Assembly (NCBI RefSeq): GCF_003390375.1 | Contig: NZ_QUOT01000001.1 | Location: 2,666,001-2,730,000 of the forward strand | DNA length: 64,000 bases | Reading direction: 5' to 3' | Source of the DNA: Thalassotalea euphylliae | GTDB lineage: Bacteria > Pseudomonadota > Gammaproteobacteria > Enterobacterales > Alteromonadaceae | Part shown: positions 1-8,814 of the stretch, one piece after another | Numbering within the stretch: position 1 is the first letter of the stretch | Layout: each line of letters begins with the position of its first letter | Program-made: the position numbers and the translations under genes | Notes under the pieces: model-generated | Told to the model about the DNA's origin: nothing | What the model saw: only the letters and a program-made list of their open reading frames with translations | The model's database searches: none

Positions 1-347
1 GTAACATCGAAGAAGGTGGTAGCTTAACCATTATTGCCACTGCACTAGTGGATACTGGCTCGAAAATGGATGAAGTTATTTACGAAGAATTCAAAGGTAC
101 AGGTAATATGGAACTGCACCTATCTCGTAAAGTAGCTGAAAAACGTGTATTCCCAGCAATTCACTTTAATCGCAGTGGTACGCGCCGCGAAGAATTGCTA
201 ACTAAGCAAGATGAACTGCAAAAAATGTGGATTTTGCGCAAGATTGTCCACGAAATGGGCGAAATCGATGCGATGGAATTCCTTATCGATAAGTTGGCAA
301 TGACCAAAACCAACGATGAATTCTTCGACTCAATGAAACGTAAGTAG
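1..347 (+). CDS. rho: Transcription termination factor Rho, C-terminal fragment
   Basis: This is the C-terminal part of Rho, the hexameric RNA-dependent ATPase helicase that ends transcription at Rho-dependent sites. The reading frame is open from the first bases of the window (frame 3), so the 5' part lies outside. The visible residues carry the very conserved end of the RecA-like motor domain: GGSLTIIATALVDTGSKMDE (the Q-loop region), the R-loop/arginine stretch FNRSGTRREEL, and the terminal helix ending DSMKRK. It stops at a TAG just before a strong intrinsic terminator. Nothing suggests damage. Identity is effectively certain; only the missing N-terminal RNA-binding domain cannot be assessed. 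Confidence 0.97.
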   Translation, partial: NIEEGGSLTIIATALVDTGSKMDEVIYEEFKGTGNMELHLSRKVAEKRVFPAIHFNRSGTRREELLTKQDELQKMWILRKIVHEMGEIDAMEFLIDKLAMTKTNDEFFDSMKRK

Positions 348-365
348 TACGATTCTTTGATTGAA

Positions 366-396
366 AAACACCGGCTAAGCTGGTGTTTTTTGTTTT
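366..396 (+). terminator. Intrinsic terminator of rho
   Basis: A nine-base-pair stem (AACACCGGC / GCTGGTGTT, one G-T pair) with a TAA loop spans 367-387 and runs into a T-rich tail. It lies 20 bp after the rho stop and should end that transcript. Confidence 0.85.
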
Positions 397-457
397 CAGG
401 CTTGATAAAGCGCATAACGAAAGCACCAGTTACTTACAACACAATCAATACTATTTA

Positions 458-1195
458 ATGAAACACCGATCACAGCTGACACTGCAACTATTTACTCTAC
501 TGGCGAGCATGCTGCTAGCCTGTAAGGCGATAAGTGCTGAGCCAAAACTCGCTAAAATAGATGTGTTGGTTGAAGATGCCTACCCATTGCAGTACATGCA
601 TAGGGGTAATTACCAAGGGCTAATGGCTGAGCAAGTTAAAAGTGTGTTACAAAAAGCCAACCTCGGTGAGTATCAGTTCAAGCTAATTCCCTGGCCAAGA
701 GCGGTAGAGCAAGCTAAAACGGCTCCCAACACTCTGATTGTTGGCTTAGCGCGCACACCGTCACGCGAGCAAGATTATCAGTGGGTAACGCCGGTAGTTA
801 GCCTCGATTATAATTTTTACAGCACAGCGCAAGTGATGCAGAGTAAAGAGATAACCGAGCACAGCATTAAATCGATGCGAGTCGGTACTGTAATCAACTC
901 TATGCTTGACCAACACATAAGAGCGTCAGGCTTTACCCAAATACATGCTGTTCCATTTGCAGAGCAAAACTTTGATAAGTTAATGAATAACCGTATTGAC
1001 GTTATTCCAGCGAGCTCAAGTCATTTTATGGAGTCTTGTGTGTTAACTCGGCATGACTGTCATCGTTTTGTTAAAGTGCTACCTGTTGATATTGAAACTA
1101 AGACACTGTGGCTTGCCGCCAGTCAAACAACACACAAAGAGTTGATTAAACGTCTGCGTGAAGCTGCGCAAGTTAAGCCGCCTTTACTTCCATAA
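458..1195 (+). CDS. Periplasmic solute-binding protein, family 3 type
   Basis: A 245-aa secreted protein resembling the extracellular solute-binding (SBP_bac_3) fold used by amino-acid ABC transporters and by stand-alone periplasmic proteins common in Alteromonadales. It has a basic N-terminus (MKHR), a hydrophobic core (residues 8-22) and a likely signal-peptidase cut after AISA, giving mature EPKLAKIDVLVED. The ligand-domain pattern is recognisable: PWPRAVEQAK, the VGLARTPSRE loop and the second lobe VGTVINSMLDQ. A longer GTG frame starts at 383, but that lies inside the rho terminator; the ATG at 458 gives a proper signal peptide. No transporter genes are adjacent, so ligand and partner are unknown. 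Confidence 0.75.
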   Translation: MKHRSQLTLQLFTLLASMLLACKAISAEPKLAKIDVLVEDAYPLQYMHRGNYQGLMAEQVKSVLQKANLGEYQFKLIPWPRAVEQAKTAPNTLIVGLARTPSREQDYQWVTPVVSLDYNFYSTAQVMQSKEITEHSIKSMRVGTVINSMLDQHIRASGFTQIHAVPFAEQNFDKLMNNRIDVIPASSSHFMESCVLTRHDCHRFVKVLPVDIETKTLWLAASQTTHKELIKRLREAAQVKPPLLP

Positions 1196-1283
1196 TTACT
1201 TGTTTCGATTAATTGTTAAAAGTAGCTAGCTTGCTTCAAGACCATTGGTTCACCTAGTTACTCGTTATTCATCAAAGGCCAGG

Positions 1284-1778
1284 CTAATTGTCAGGCTTAA
1301 CTCTTTCGTAATATCCATCAAATACTAGTTCCCATGTTTCCCCGTTATCTTTGCTGGTATACCAACGCTGAACTACAACCTCTTCACTGAACCGCTGCCA
1401 TGTAATTTTGTTCATCACTGGCGGGTTGTGTGGAACTATCAGTTCACCTGTTAAGGTCATTACATTACCTTTAAACTCACCATCGAGTTGCAGCAATAGG
1501 CCAGTATTATCAATCCAGGTTTGGTGCCAGCGTTTAGATAGTTGATCATAAATATTGAGACTCTTTCCTTCAAAACCAGACGGTGTTTGGTATTCTTCTA
1601 AGATGCCGCAACCATTGTTAATCAAGGAAACTTTACTGTTACTGACCTCATCATTGGCACTGTTCGTTACTTGCCAGTGACCAATCCAAAAATCGAACTG
1701 TCTATGGCTTTTGTCGTCACAAGCGCTTGAAGCAAAAGCAGTTAATGCGATAAGCAAAATAATAAGTTTACTGGTCAT
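1284..1778 (-). CDS. Exported DUF1579-like protein of unknown function
   Basis: A 164-aa protein with an N-terminal signal peptide (MTSKLIILLIALTAFASSAC) followed by a compact beta-rich domain. The motif FDFWIGHWQVT near the mature N-terminus and the later QTWIDNTG and WEXXFDGYYXR pattern resemble the DUF1579-like family of small exported proteins whose function is not established. The cysteine at the end of the signal region could be a lipobox (SSAC) but the fit is only moderate. The ATG at 1778 is preferred to an upstream TTG (1790) because a GAGG sits six bases before it. It is convergent with the solute-binding protein and appears monocistronic. Confidence 0.65.
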   Translation of the reverse strand: MTSKLIILLIALTAFASSACDDKSHRQFDFWIGHWQVTNSANDEVSNSKVSLINNGCGILEEYQTPSGFEGKSLNIYDQLSKRWHQTWIDNTGLLLQLDGEFKGNVMTLTGELIVPHNPPVMNKITWQRFSEEVVVQRWYTSKDNGETWELVFDGYYERVKPDN

Positions 1779-1903
1779 AATTGGCCTCAAGTTCGTAATA
1801 GTCCAGTCTAACCTTAGCAGTATTATGTAAATTCACGTCAGGACATAGCGAGCGCTAGCGTCGCAAGTTATAATAGCAGCACTATTTTTGAGCAAAATAT
1901 AAT

Positions 1904-3385
1904 ATGAAATACAGCGATTTACGCGACTTTATTAAGCAACTGGAAAAAATCGGTCAGCTAAAACGAATTAAGCAGCCTATTTCTACCGAGTTGGTAATGA
2001 CAGAAATTAGTGACCGCACGCTTCGTGCCAAAGGTCCTGCTTTGTTGTTTGAAAACCCTATTGGCTTTGATATGCCAGTATTAACTAACCTTTTTGGTAC
2101 TCCTGAGCGTGTTGCCTTGGCAATGGGGCAAGAAAATGTTGCCGCGTTACGCGAAGTTGGTCAGCTACTGGCAACATTAAAAGAGCCTGAGCCACCAAAG
2201 GGCTTTAAAGACGCATTAGACAAGTTACCGCTGTACAAACAAGTACTGAATATGCCAACCAAAGTGGTGAAAAAAGCAGAGTGTCAGCAAATTGTGATGT
2301 CAGGAGATGAGGTCGATTTAACCAAGTTACCGATTCAACATTGTTGGCCTGGCGATGTTGCTCCGCTCATTACTTGGGGACTAACAATCACTCGAGGTCC
2401 ACATAAAGATCGCCAAAACTTAGGTATTTATCGCCAGCAGCTACTAGGTAAAAACAAATTAATTATGCGCTGGTTGTCACACCGCGGTGGGGCGATCGAT
2501 TTTCAAGAATTTAAAAAGGTAAATCCAAGTGAAAACTACCCAGTATCGGTTGCCTTAGGTGCCGATCCTGCCACGATTCTTGGGGCAGTTACTCCTGTGC
2601 CTGATACCTTGTCTGAATATGCTTTTGCTGGTTTATTGCGCGGCAGTAAAACGCAGGTAGTTAAAAGCATTAGTAATGACCTGCAAGTGCCAGCAACAGC
2701 AGAAATTGTGCTGGAAGGCTATATTGCGCCGAATGAAACAGCTCCAGAGGGTCCTTACGGTGATCATACTGGCTATTATAATGAAGTAGATGAATTCCCT
2801 GTATTTACCGTCACGCATGTAACGATGCGGGAAAATCCGATATATCACAGCACTTACACGGGCCGTCCGCCAGATGAACCAGCCATTTTAGGTGTTGCAT
2901 TAAACGAAGTGTTTGTGCCGATATTACGCAAGCAATTTCCTGAAATTGTTGATTTTTATTTACCACCTGAAGGTTGTTCTTATCGCTTGGCCGTGGTCAC
3001 CATGAAGAAGCAATACCCAGGTCATGCCAAACGCGTCATGATGGGGGTGTGGTCTTTCTTGCGCCAATTTATGTACACCAAATTTGTCATCGTCTGCGAT
3101 GATGATGTGAATGCACGTGACTGGGAAGATGTGATTTGGGCAATTACTACGCGAATGGATCCCAGTCGTGATACCCTGTTAGTTGATAACACGCCAATCG
3201 ACTATTTAGACTTTGCTTCGCCAGTGTCTGGCTTAGGTTCAAAAATGGGGATGGACGCCACCAACAAATGGCCAGGAGAGACTGACCGAGAATGGGGCGA
3301 GCCAATCGTCATGGATGAGGCAGTGAAGCAGCAGGTAGATGAAATATGGCAAGAATTGGCGATAGTCCCGAAAGCCTCCAAATAA
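1904..3385 (+). CDS. ubiD: 3-octaprenyl-4-hydroxybenzoate carboxy-lyase UbiD
   Basis: A 493-aa UbiD decarboxylase, close to the 497 aa of the E. coli enzyme. It removes the carboxylate from 3-polyprenyl-4-hydroxybenzoate in ubiquinone synthesis, using prenylated FMN made by UbiX (not in this window). The prFMN-binding region LGIYRQQ (Arg177), the MRWLSHRGGA segment (188-197) and the acidic active-site motif EGPYGDHTGYY (282-292) are all present. It is followed after 23 bp by fre, the same ubiD-fre arrangement seen in enterobacteria, and may be co-transcribed with it. A TATAAT at 1869-1874 could be its -10 element, but no convincing -35 is visible. Confidence 0.97.
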   Translation: MKYSDLRDFIKQLEKIGQLKRIKQPISTELVMTEISDRTLRAKGPALLFENPIGFDMPVLTNLFGTPERVALAMGQENVAALREVGQLLATLKEPEPPKGFKDALDKLPLYKQVLNMPTKVVKKAECQQIVMSGDEVDLTKLPIQHCWPGDVAPLITWGLTITRGPHKDRQNLGIYRQQLLGKNKLIMRWLSHRGGAIDFQEFKKVNPSENYPVSVALGADPATILGAVTPVPDTLSEYAFAGLLRGSKTQVVKSISNDLQVPATAEIVLEGYIAPNETAPEGPYGDHTGYYNEVDEFPVFTVTHVTMRENPIYHSTYTGRPPDEPAILGVALNEVFVPILRKQFPEIVDFYLPPEGCSYRLAVVTMKKQYPGHAKRVMMGVWSFLRQFMYTKFVIVCDDDVNARDWEDVIWAITTRMDPSRDTLLVDNTPIDYLDFASPVSGLGSKMGMDATNKWPGETDREWGEPIVMDEAVKQQVDEIWQELAIVPKASK

Positions 3386-3408
3386 AAGACATAAGAGAAT
3401 TATTGTAG

Positions 3409-4104
3409 ATGAATACCATTGAATGCCGGGTTGAACAGATCACCAACTTAACCCCGTATGTATACAAAGTGATGCTCGCACCCAATGAAGCGGTGACGTT
3501 CAAGCCTGGCCAATATCTTAATTTAGTGATGGCAGAAGATGACAAGCGTGCATTTTCGATTGCCAGTGCACCTCACCAATCGCTAATTGAGTTACAAATC
3601 GGTGCTTTTGGTGAAGACAGCTATGCAATGCAAGCAATTGAAAAACTAAAGAACAGTGATTCAGTGACGATCGAAGCGCCAATGGGTAATGCGCATTTAC
3701 GTGAAGAAAGCCAGCGTCCATTATTATTAATGGCTGGTGGTACAGGTTTTTCTTACATTAAATCGATGTTCGAGCACTTGGCTAAGCAAGGCACGGAGCG
3801 TCCACTATTGGTTTATTGGGGCTTACGCACGCAGGATGCATGTTATGAGCTAGAGCAAACGAAAGCCATGGTTGAATCATTACCCAACGCGCGTTTTATT
3901 CCTGTTGTTGAGCAAGCGGATGAGGCATGGCAAGGCCAAACAGGCTTAGTGCATCAAGCGGTTATGAAAGATATTGTTAGCCTTGAACCTTACGACATCT
4001 ATTTGGCTGGCCGCTTTGACATGGTTGGTATAGTGCGCAATGATTTTGTTGAGCATGGCGCGAATATCGACCATATGTACGCTGATGCCTTTGCGTTTAT
4101 TTAA
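3409..4104 (+). CDS. fre: NAD(P)H-flavin reductase Fre
   Basis: A 231-aa ferredoxin-reductase-like flavin reductase that transfers electrons from NAD(P)H to free FMN or FAD. Reduced flavin serves ribonucleotide reductase activation, iron reduction and prFMN chemistry. The flavin-binding RAFS (47-50) and the nucleotide-binding AGGTGFSYI (109-117) are in the places expected for the Fre/LuxG family, and the length matches the E. coli protein (233 aa). It lies directly downstream of ubiD, which fits a supply of reduced flavin for the UbiX-UbiD cofactor, although that link is an inference from position. Confidence 0.93.
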   Translation: MNTIECRVEQITNLTPYVYKVMLAPNEAVTFKPGQYLNLVMAEDDKRAFSIASAPHQSLIELQIGAFGEDSYAMQAIEKLKNSDSVTIEAPMGNAHLREESQRPLLLMAGGTGFSYIKSMFEHLAKQGTERPLLVYWGLRTQDACYELEQTKAMVESLPNARFIPVVEQADEAWQGQTGLVHQAVMKDIVSLEPYDIYLAGRFDMVGIVRNDFVEHGANIDHMYADAFAFI

Positions 4105-4118
4105 GGCTTACTTACTTC

Positions 4119-4146
4119 GAGGGAGCACTTTCTGGGCTCTCTCTTT
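4119..4146 (+). terminator. Hairpin terminator after fre
   Basis: GAGGGAGC (4119-4126) pairs with GCTCTCTC (4136-4143) with one wobble, followed by a short TTT. A second palindrome (4153-4160 with 4175-4182) overlaps the stop of the converging cyclase gene. Together they separate the two convergent transcripts. Confidence 0.55.
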
Positions 4147-4170
4147 AGCAATGCGGAGCTAACTTAACAG

Positions 4171-6369
4171 TTAAAGCTCCGCTTCTGCTACCATTTGCTC
4201 ACTTGCCGTTTGGTCGTCTAAAACGACTCGGTTTCTGCCATTACCTTTTGCTTGATATAAACAAGCGTCCGCTACTTTTATCCAACATACGATATTGTCG
4301 GCAAAACTCGCTTTAGCGATCACTGCGCCAAAGCTAGCGCTGGTCGTAATAGCTCGGCCTGAAGAATCACTTAGTTGCAGTGCTGCTATCGCTGATCGCA
4401 AAGACTCAAGTTTTCGTGTGAGTGCCTCTGGCGAAATATAAGGAGCAACTATCACGAACTCTTCACCGCCAAAGCGAGCGACCAGATCGGTTTCGCGGCT
4501 AAATGCCCGGCTAATCACTTCAGCGACAGCAACCAGCACATTATCACCTGTAATATGACCATAGGTGTCGTTTAAGCGTTTGAAATGATCTAAATCCAGC
4601 ATGACAACAGACAGGTTATCGCCACTGCGCTGAGCAGCTTTTTGAATTTGCTCAAAGCGGCTGTCTAGAAAATGGCGGTTATACACTTTTGTTAAGCTGT
4701 CTATATTGGCCCTAGCTTTGAGTTTTTGGTTCGCTTCGTTAAGTTCTTTTGTTCGCTCTTGAACCTTAAACTCTAACTGCTGCTGATATTCTTTTACCGA
4801 ACGTTTGTCCGATTTAAGCTCATTGTAAAGCTGATCAATTTCAGTCGCTGCCACTTGGTAAAGTGGCGCAAATTCAGTAATGGTTTTATTGTCGTATTTA
4901 TTGACTTGCTTAATGATAAAGCGCAATGGGCGTGTGATGCGATTACCAATGCGATGCGCAAGAACCGTTGTTAACAGCAAGGTGAATATTAAAGCGAAGA
5001 ATATCACTAGGTATTCGCGCTCAATTTCTTTAACAGTAACGTCGTAGTCAATCAGCGTATAAATCTTCCAGTTCATGGTTGCCGTGGTCATGGCGTAAGC
5101 AAACTGCTTATCCGGCAAACTTTCAATAATCAGTCGATCTTGGATGGAGGTGTCAACCACGCGCTCCGTATCAAACAGATAGAGCGGTTCCAAGTTGAAT
5201 GAGGGGTGGGCATAAATAATATTGTCGTGCTGATCGGTGACCACTACTTTTATTGCTTCTGACCCTAACTTTGCATCCGTAACTTTGCCAATAAAACTAA
5301 GGTCAACAGAGCCTTCAACAATACCTTTTGGCTGATTGGGGGCTGCACTATCAAAAATAGGGGTACTGATTGCCACGATAGTGTCATTACCGAAGCCTCG
5401 ACCTTTAAACACGGGCGAAATATAGAGCGATTGGGTCAACATCGCTTGCTGAAAGTAGTCGCGATCTGCAACATTGAGCTTGGCATCTACCAATAGTAAT
5501 TTGCTTGGGCTCGCGTGGATTATATTGGCGTTGTGATCAGTCACGAGCATAGTAAGAAAACCAGTATAACTCTGATGCACTTGCTCTAGCGATTGCTGCC
5601 ATTGGTTGGCTGGAATTGCACTCAGCCAGTTAGCGGCTAAAGCAATTGCACTTTGTTGATTCTTCATTGAAATATCAATGATTTCAGCAAATTTTCTCGA
5701 TCTGTCTTCTAAAGTTGTTTCAACAACTTCTTGTGCTCCAAGGATTAAATCACGACTGATAAAAAGCGTTGTTGCCGACAAACCTAAGGTGGTTACCAGA
5801 ACAATGGCATAGTTTAGTTGGTGTCTTAGCTTTTTCTTTAGTGGCGGTTGTTGTGACCAGTTGGCGTTTAGCTGGTCGCTCAGCAAAAAGCCCAGTAAGC
5901 AGCCCATCGTTGTGTACAGTGCCGCGTTAAACCCTTGCTTCAAAGCGATAAATAGCCAATAAACTGTACCTTGTTCTAAATTCAGCCAGACCAGAAAGCC
6001 TGTTAACGGCATACCAATGAGGCACCAATAGCCAATATTGGCGAATAAAACGTAGAAGCCCTTAGTGCGTAAATACGAGATTGTTAGGGCTTCAAGGCCA
6101 AAGGTTAAAAAGGCAAATGGGTGACCCCAAGTAAAATAAAGCGGTGTTGCCGTTAATAAGGCTGTCAGCAGTGCCCATTGAGGCTTAAGGCACATGGCCG
6201 CCACTATAATCATAGTGTTGCCAAAAATTAACTCTACTTCCGGTAGAAACGGAAATGGGAAACAGTTAATTAATGCCCCAATAAGACCCAGTACCATTGC
6301 CACCGCAATCGGGTGAAACTGGTTTGGCTGGGCGTTGCCTGGTGGAGTCGACGTTGGTACTGCTGTCAT
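4171..6369 (-). CDS. Membrane diguanylate cyclase with Cache sensor domain
   Basis: A 732-aa c-di-GMP synthase. Residues 20-190 form a multi-helix membrane module, about 215-440 a periplasmic double-Cache-like sensor (ADRDYFQQA, GRGFGNDTIVAISTPI), then a membrane helix near 450-470, a HAMP-like linker, a coiled coil and a C-terminal GGDEF domain. The catalytic motif is GGEEF (634-638) and the inhibitory I-site RETD (625-628) is intact, so it should make c-di-GMP under product control. The gene begins only four bases after the hemY stop, so it may be read through from the haem operon. The N-terminal membrane module resembles MASE-type sensors but I cannot name the family. The ligand is unknown. 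Confidence 0.92.
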   Translation of the reverse strand: MTAVPTSTPPGNAQPNQFHPIAVAMVLGLIGALINCFPFPFLPEVELIFGNTMIIVAAMCLKPQWALLTALLTATPLYFTWGHPFAFLTFGLEALTISYLRTKGFYVLFANIGYWCLIGMPLTGFLVWLNLEQGTVYWLFIALKQGFNAALYTTMGCLLGFLLSDQLNANWSQQPPLKKKLRHQLNYAIVLVTTLGLSATTLFISRDLILGAQEVVETTLEDRSRKFAEIIDISMKNQQSAIALAANWLSAIPANQWQQSLEQVHQSYTGFLTMLVTDHNANIIHASPSKLLLVDAKLNVADRDYFQQAMLTQSLYISPVFKGRGFGNDTIVAISTPIFDSAAPNQPKGIVEGSVDLSFIGKVTDAKLGSEAIKVVVTDQHDNIIYAHPSFNLEPLYLFDTERVVDTSIQDRLIIESLPDKQFAYAMTTATMNWKIYTLIDYDVTVKEIEREYLVIFFALIFTLLLTTVLAHRIGNRITRPLRFIIKQVNKYDNKTITEFAPLYQVAATEIDQLYNELKSDKRSVKEYQQQLEFKVQERTKELNEANQKLKARANIDSLTKVYNRHFLDSRFEQIQKAAQRSGDNLSVVMLDLDHFKRLNDTYGHITGDNVLVAVAEVISRAFSRETDLVARFGGEEFVIVAPYISPEALTRKLESLRSAIAALQLSDSSGRAITTSASFGAVIAKASFADNIVCWIKVADACLYQAKGNGRNRVVLDDQTASEQMVAEAEL

Positions 6370-6373
6370 ATGA

Positions 6374-7552
6374 TTACAAGCTTATCAATAGCTCCGCGGC
6401 CTGCTGATATTTACCCTGCTCACTTAAAGCGCGTGCATATCCTTTGGCATCAAGGGAAGTCAGTGGCTCGGCGCTTGAAGCGATACTGTGAAATGCCCGT
6501 TCTGCCAATGGCCATTGTTTGTCGCTCAGTGCAAAGTGGCCTAAACAACTTAACCAAAAATGATTGTGTTGGTCTTTTTGCAAGTGTTGCTGCGTTACCT
6601 TAATCAGCTCGCTTGGTGCGGCAAGCGGGGTTGTTTTTAATTGATTGATAAGGTCAGTGTTTTTACCTTTCTTAATCACAGGCAATAGCAACTGGTTTAA
6701 TTGTTCGGTTAACTGATGTTTGGCTAATACTTGGCAGTAAGCGGTAATAATATCGTTATCTTGTTTAAGCTTTCGCGCTAGGCCTTGCCAGTATTGTTCG
6801 AGTGTTTGGGCACTTTTATCATGCACTAGCTGCTCAAACTGCCCCAAATAAGCCGCTTGTTGCCAGCCACTGATTTGGTCGCCACTGATCGCTTTTTGTT
6901 TTTTCGCCTTAGCAATAAAGTCAATCGCATGCTCGAAACGTTGTTCGGCAATGCTCAGGGTGATTTCATGAGCGAGTAGCCGGTGATCATGGCCAATATG
7001 CGTGTGATAGTTATCAAGCATTTCACGCGCTTTTTGCCATTGTTTGTTCGCCATCAAAATGTCTATCTGCACTAAAATGCTTTCAATGCCATGCTCTTTT
7101 ACATTCTGCCCTTGATGATCTGCTAATTGCAGGTAGCGCTCGGCATTTACACTATCGTTTTGCTGATGGGCAGCTTTGGCGGCAACTAAGTAGGCTGTCA
7201 GTGGTGAGTGGCTTTTATCAGCGCTGCTTGCTAGTAGTTTTTCTGCTTGTTGGTGGTTGCCCAGCAAATACTCGGCAATACCTTTGCGATAGTCACGCTC
7301 GCTGCGACGCTTGTTGGCAAAAGCGAATTTGTGCCAAGTGCCTGTACTTAGCTTAACGCCACCTTTTAATACCTTCAGTGTAAACAGCAAGATAATAAAT
7401 AATACGACTAGGAAAAAGGTGGCAGTAACGACAGTAGACTCAATCGTGAGATCACCCATGGCAATTAGAATGTAGCCTTTTTCACCAATCAGTAATGGGC
7501 TTACTGCAATTGCTGCAAGCACAAATAAGGTCGTCAGGATTAACTTGATCAT
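6374..7552 (-). CDS. hemY: HemY, TPR-type haem biosynthesis-associated membrane protein
   Basis: A 392-aa inner-membrane protein of the proteobacterial HemY family (not the protoporphyrinogen oxidase of the same name). Two N-terminal membrane helices (about 1-25 and 40-62) are followed by a long helical TPR domain, with repeats such as AKAAHQQNDSVNAERYLQLA and LAERAFHSIA. The family is encoded with hemCD and hemX and is thought to help late tetrapyrrole steps, but its biochemical role is unresolved. The start codon overlaps the hemX stop by four bases (ATGA), which indicates translational coupling. A diguanylate cyclase gene starts four bases after its stop. Confidence 0.92.
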   Translation of the reverse strand: MIKLILTTLFVLAAIAVSPLLIGEKGYILIAMGDLTIESTVVTATFFLVVLFIILLFTLKVLKGGVKLSTGTWHKFAFANKRRSERDYRKGIAEYLLGNHQQAEKLLASSADKSHSPLTAYLVAAKAAHQQNDSVNAERYLQLADHQGQNVKEHGIESILVQIDILMANKQWQKAREMLDNYHTHIGHDHRLLAHEITLSIAEQRFEHAIDFIAKAKKQKAISGDQISGWQQAAYLGQFEQLVHDKSAQTLEQYWQGLARKLKQDNDIITAYCQVLAKHQLTEQLNQLLLPVIKKGKNTDLINQLKTTPLAAPSELIKVTQQHLQKDQHNHFWLSCLGHFALSDKQWPLAERAFHSIASSAEPLTSLDAKGYARALSEQGKYQQAAELLISL

Positions 7553-8814
7553 AAAATAGCTCCAGCTGAGTCTTGCTCATTATCTGCTTTGCGCTTTTCA
7601 TTTTCATCGTTGTCTGCGGGTGAAGTATCATTTTGCACGTCATCCTGTGCGTCACTTGGTACATTGCCTTGTGCACTGCTTTGAACCAAGCGGCTAATGG
7701 CAGTATAAGATTCAAGCTTGCTTGGTAAGCTCAGGCTAATGACTTGATTATTCATTGATGTCACGGTGTCGATAAACCCTGTTACCTCAGGTGAATCAGT
7801 ATCAAAGTACTCACTTAACCAAGCATTCACCTTAACTAGCGATTCTTGGTATAGCGCCTTTTTATGCTGGCTAACGGCCCATTGGGCAAGTTGTAGCTTA
7901 AGTATTAAGTTTTGGCGCAAAATGTTTTGTTGCTCAGGACTAAGCAATGCTTCAACGTTGCTTGCACGACGTTTTACCGTAAAGAAGTAATTCGCTATTT
8001 TCTGCCATGTCTTAGCAAGATTTTCTTTATAGTCGGCAATGTCATCAGACAATTCAAGATCGGGCTCTGCTTCCGTTGGCGTTGGTAAATGTGCCATCGC
8101 AATCGGTAAGCGATTAACTTGCTCGGCTAAACCCATCAAGGTGAGAATAACGTCATCAGTTGCTAATTCTGGTAGTAAGTTCAATGCCGCAATATCTTGG
8201 CTGATCAGCTTGCGCACAGGCAAGAACTCTGGGTTCTTAGTTGCTTTTAACTTGTCATCCGCTTCGTTAAGTAAGCGAGTTGCCAATTGGGCATCTTGCT
8301 CTAACCACAGTGAACGACTAGCTACGCGGATCAGGTATTCTGCCTCTTTTAGCTGCCACGGCGTATTTTTCGTTTGTTGTAAACTTAAAGTCAGCGCTTT
8401 TAGCTGCGCGAGCTCTTGCTGCACTGGTGATATTGCTGGTGCAACCGCTTGCTCTGCCAATTGTGGAATTTGTGCAAGTGTGCTTTGTTGTTGGCTTGCT
8501 AAGGCTTGTTTTAAGCTTTGTTCAACACTGTTATTTTGTTGTTGCTGATGTTGGCTCAGTTCGCTAAGTAGCAACTTTTGTTGTTCTTGTAGCCACAAGT
8601 ATCCACCACCAATAGTAGCGAATGCGCCAACTGACAGCACTAAAGCCAACAAGCCGACTTTTGAAATAGCGTTATGTGCTTGCGGTGCACTAGACTGTGA
8701 TTGAGTGGGCGTAGGCGCTTTTTTCGTAGCAACTTTTGTTGCACTGGCTGATGTCTCAACCTTAGATGACTTTGCGTTGTTATCAGCCGACTCCGGCGTT
8801 GTGTTAGTTGTCAT
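7549..8814 (-). CDS. hemX: HemX, uroporphyrinogen-III C-methyltransferase-like membrane protein
   Basis: A 421-aa HemX-family protein. The N-terminus is a low-complexity Ser/Thr/Ala/Lys cytoplasmic segment, then one membrane helix (about residues 53-73), then a long periplasmic coiled-coil and helical region rich in Gln and Leu, and an acidic C-terminal tail. Although annotated historically as a methyltransferase it lacks any recognisable SAM-binding motif here, as in the rest of the family. It overlaps hemD upstream by 11 bases and hemY downstream by four, so hemD-hemX-hemY is a tight transcription unit. Confidence 0.92.
   Translation of the reverse strand: MTTNTTPESADNNAKSSKVETSASATKVATKKAPTPTQSQSSAPQAHNAISKVGLLALVLSVGAFATIGGGYLWLQEQQKLLLSELSQHQQQQNNSVEQSLKQALASQQQSTLAQIPQLAEQAVAPAISPVQQELAQLKALTLSLQQTKNTPWQLKEAEYLIRVASRSLWLEQDAQLATRLLNEADDKLKATKNPEFLPVRKLISQDIAALNLLPELATDDVILTLMGLAEQVNRLPIAMAHLPTPTEAEPDLELSDDIADYKENLAKTWQKIANYFFTVKRRASNVEALLSPEQQNILRQNLILKLQLAQWAVSQHKKALYQESLVKVNAWLSEYFDTDSPEVTGFIDTVTSMNNQVISLSLPSKLESYTAISRLVQSSAQGNVPSDAQDDVQNDTSPADNDENEKRKADNEQDSAGAIL

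Noticed and set aside
383..457. GTG-started N-terminal extension of the solute-binding protein
   Set aside because: It would begin inside the rho terminator and put a long polar segment before the signal peptide.
1846..1874. Strong ubiD promoter
   Set aside because: The TATAAT is perfect but no recognisable -35 lies at 16-18 bp, so it was only mentioned with the gene.
8039..8548. 169-aa plus-strand frame opposite hemX
   Set aside because: It lies entirely within the well-supported hemX gene, is rich in Ser/Cys typical of antisense reading, and has no ribosome site.
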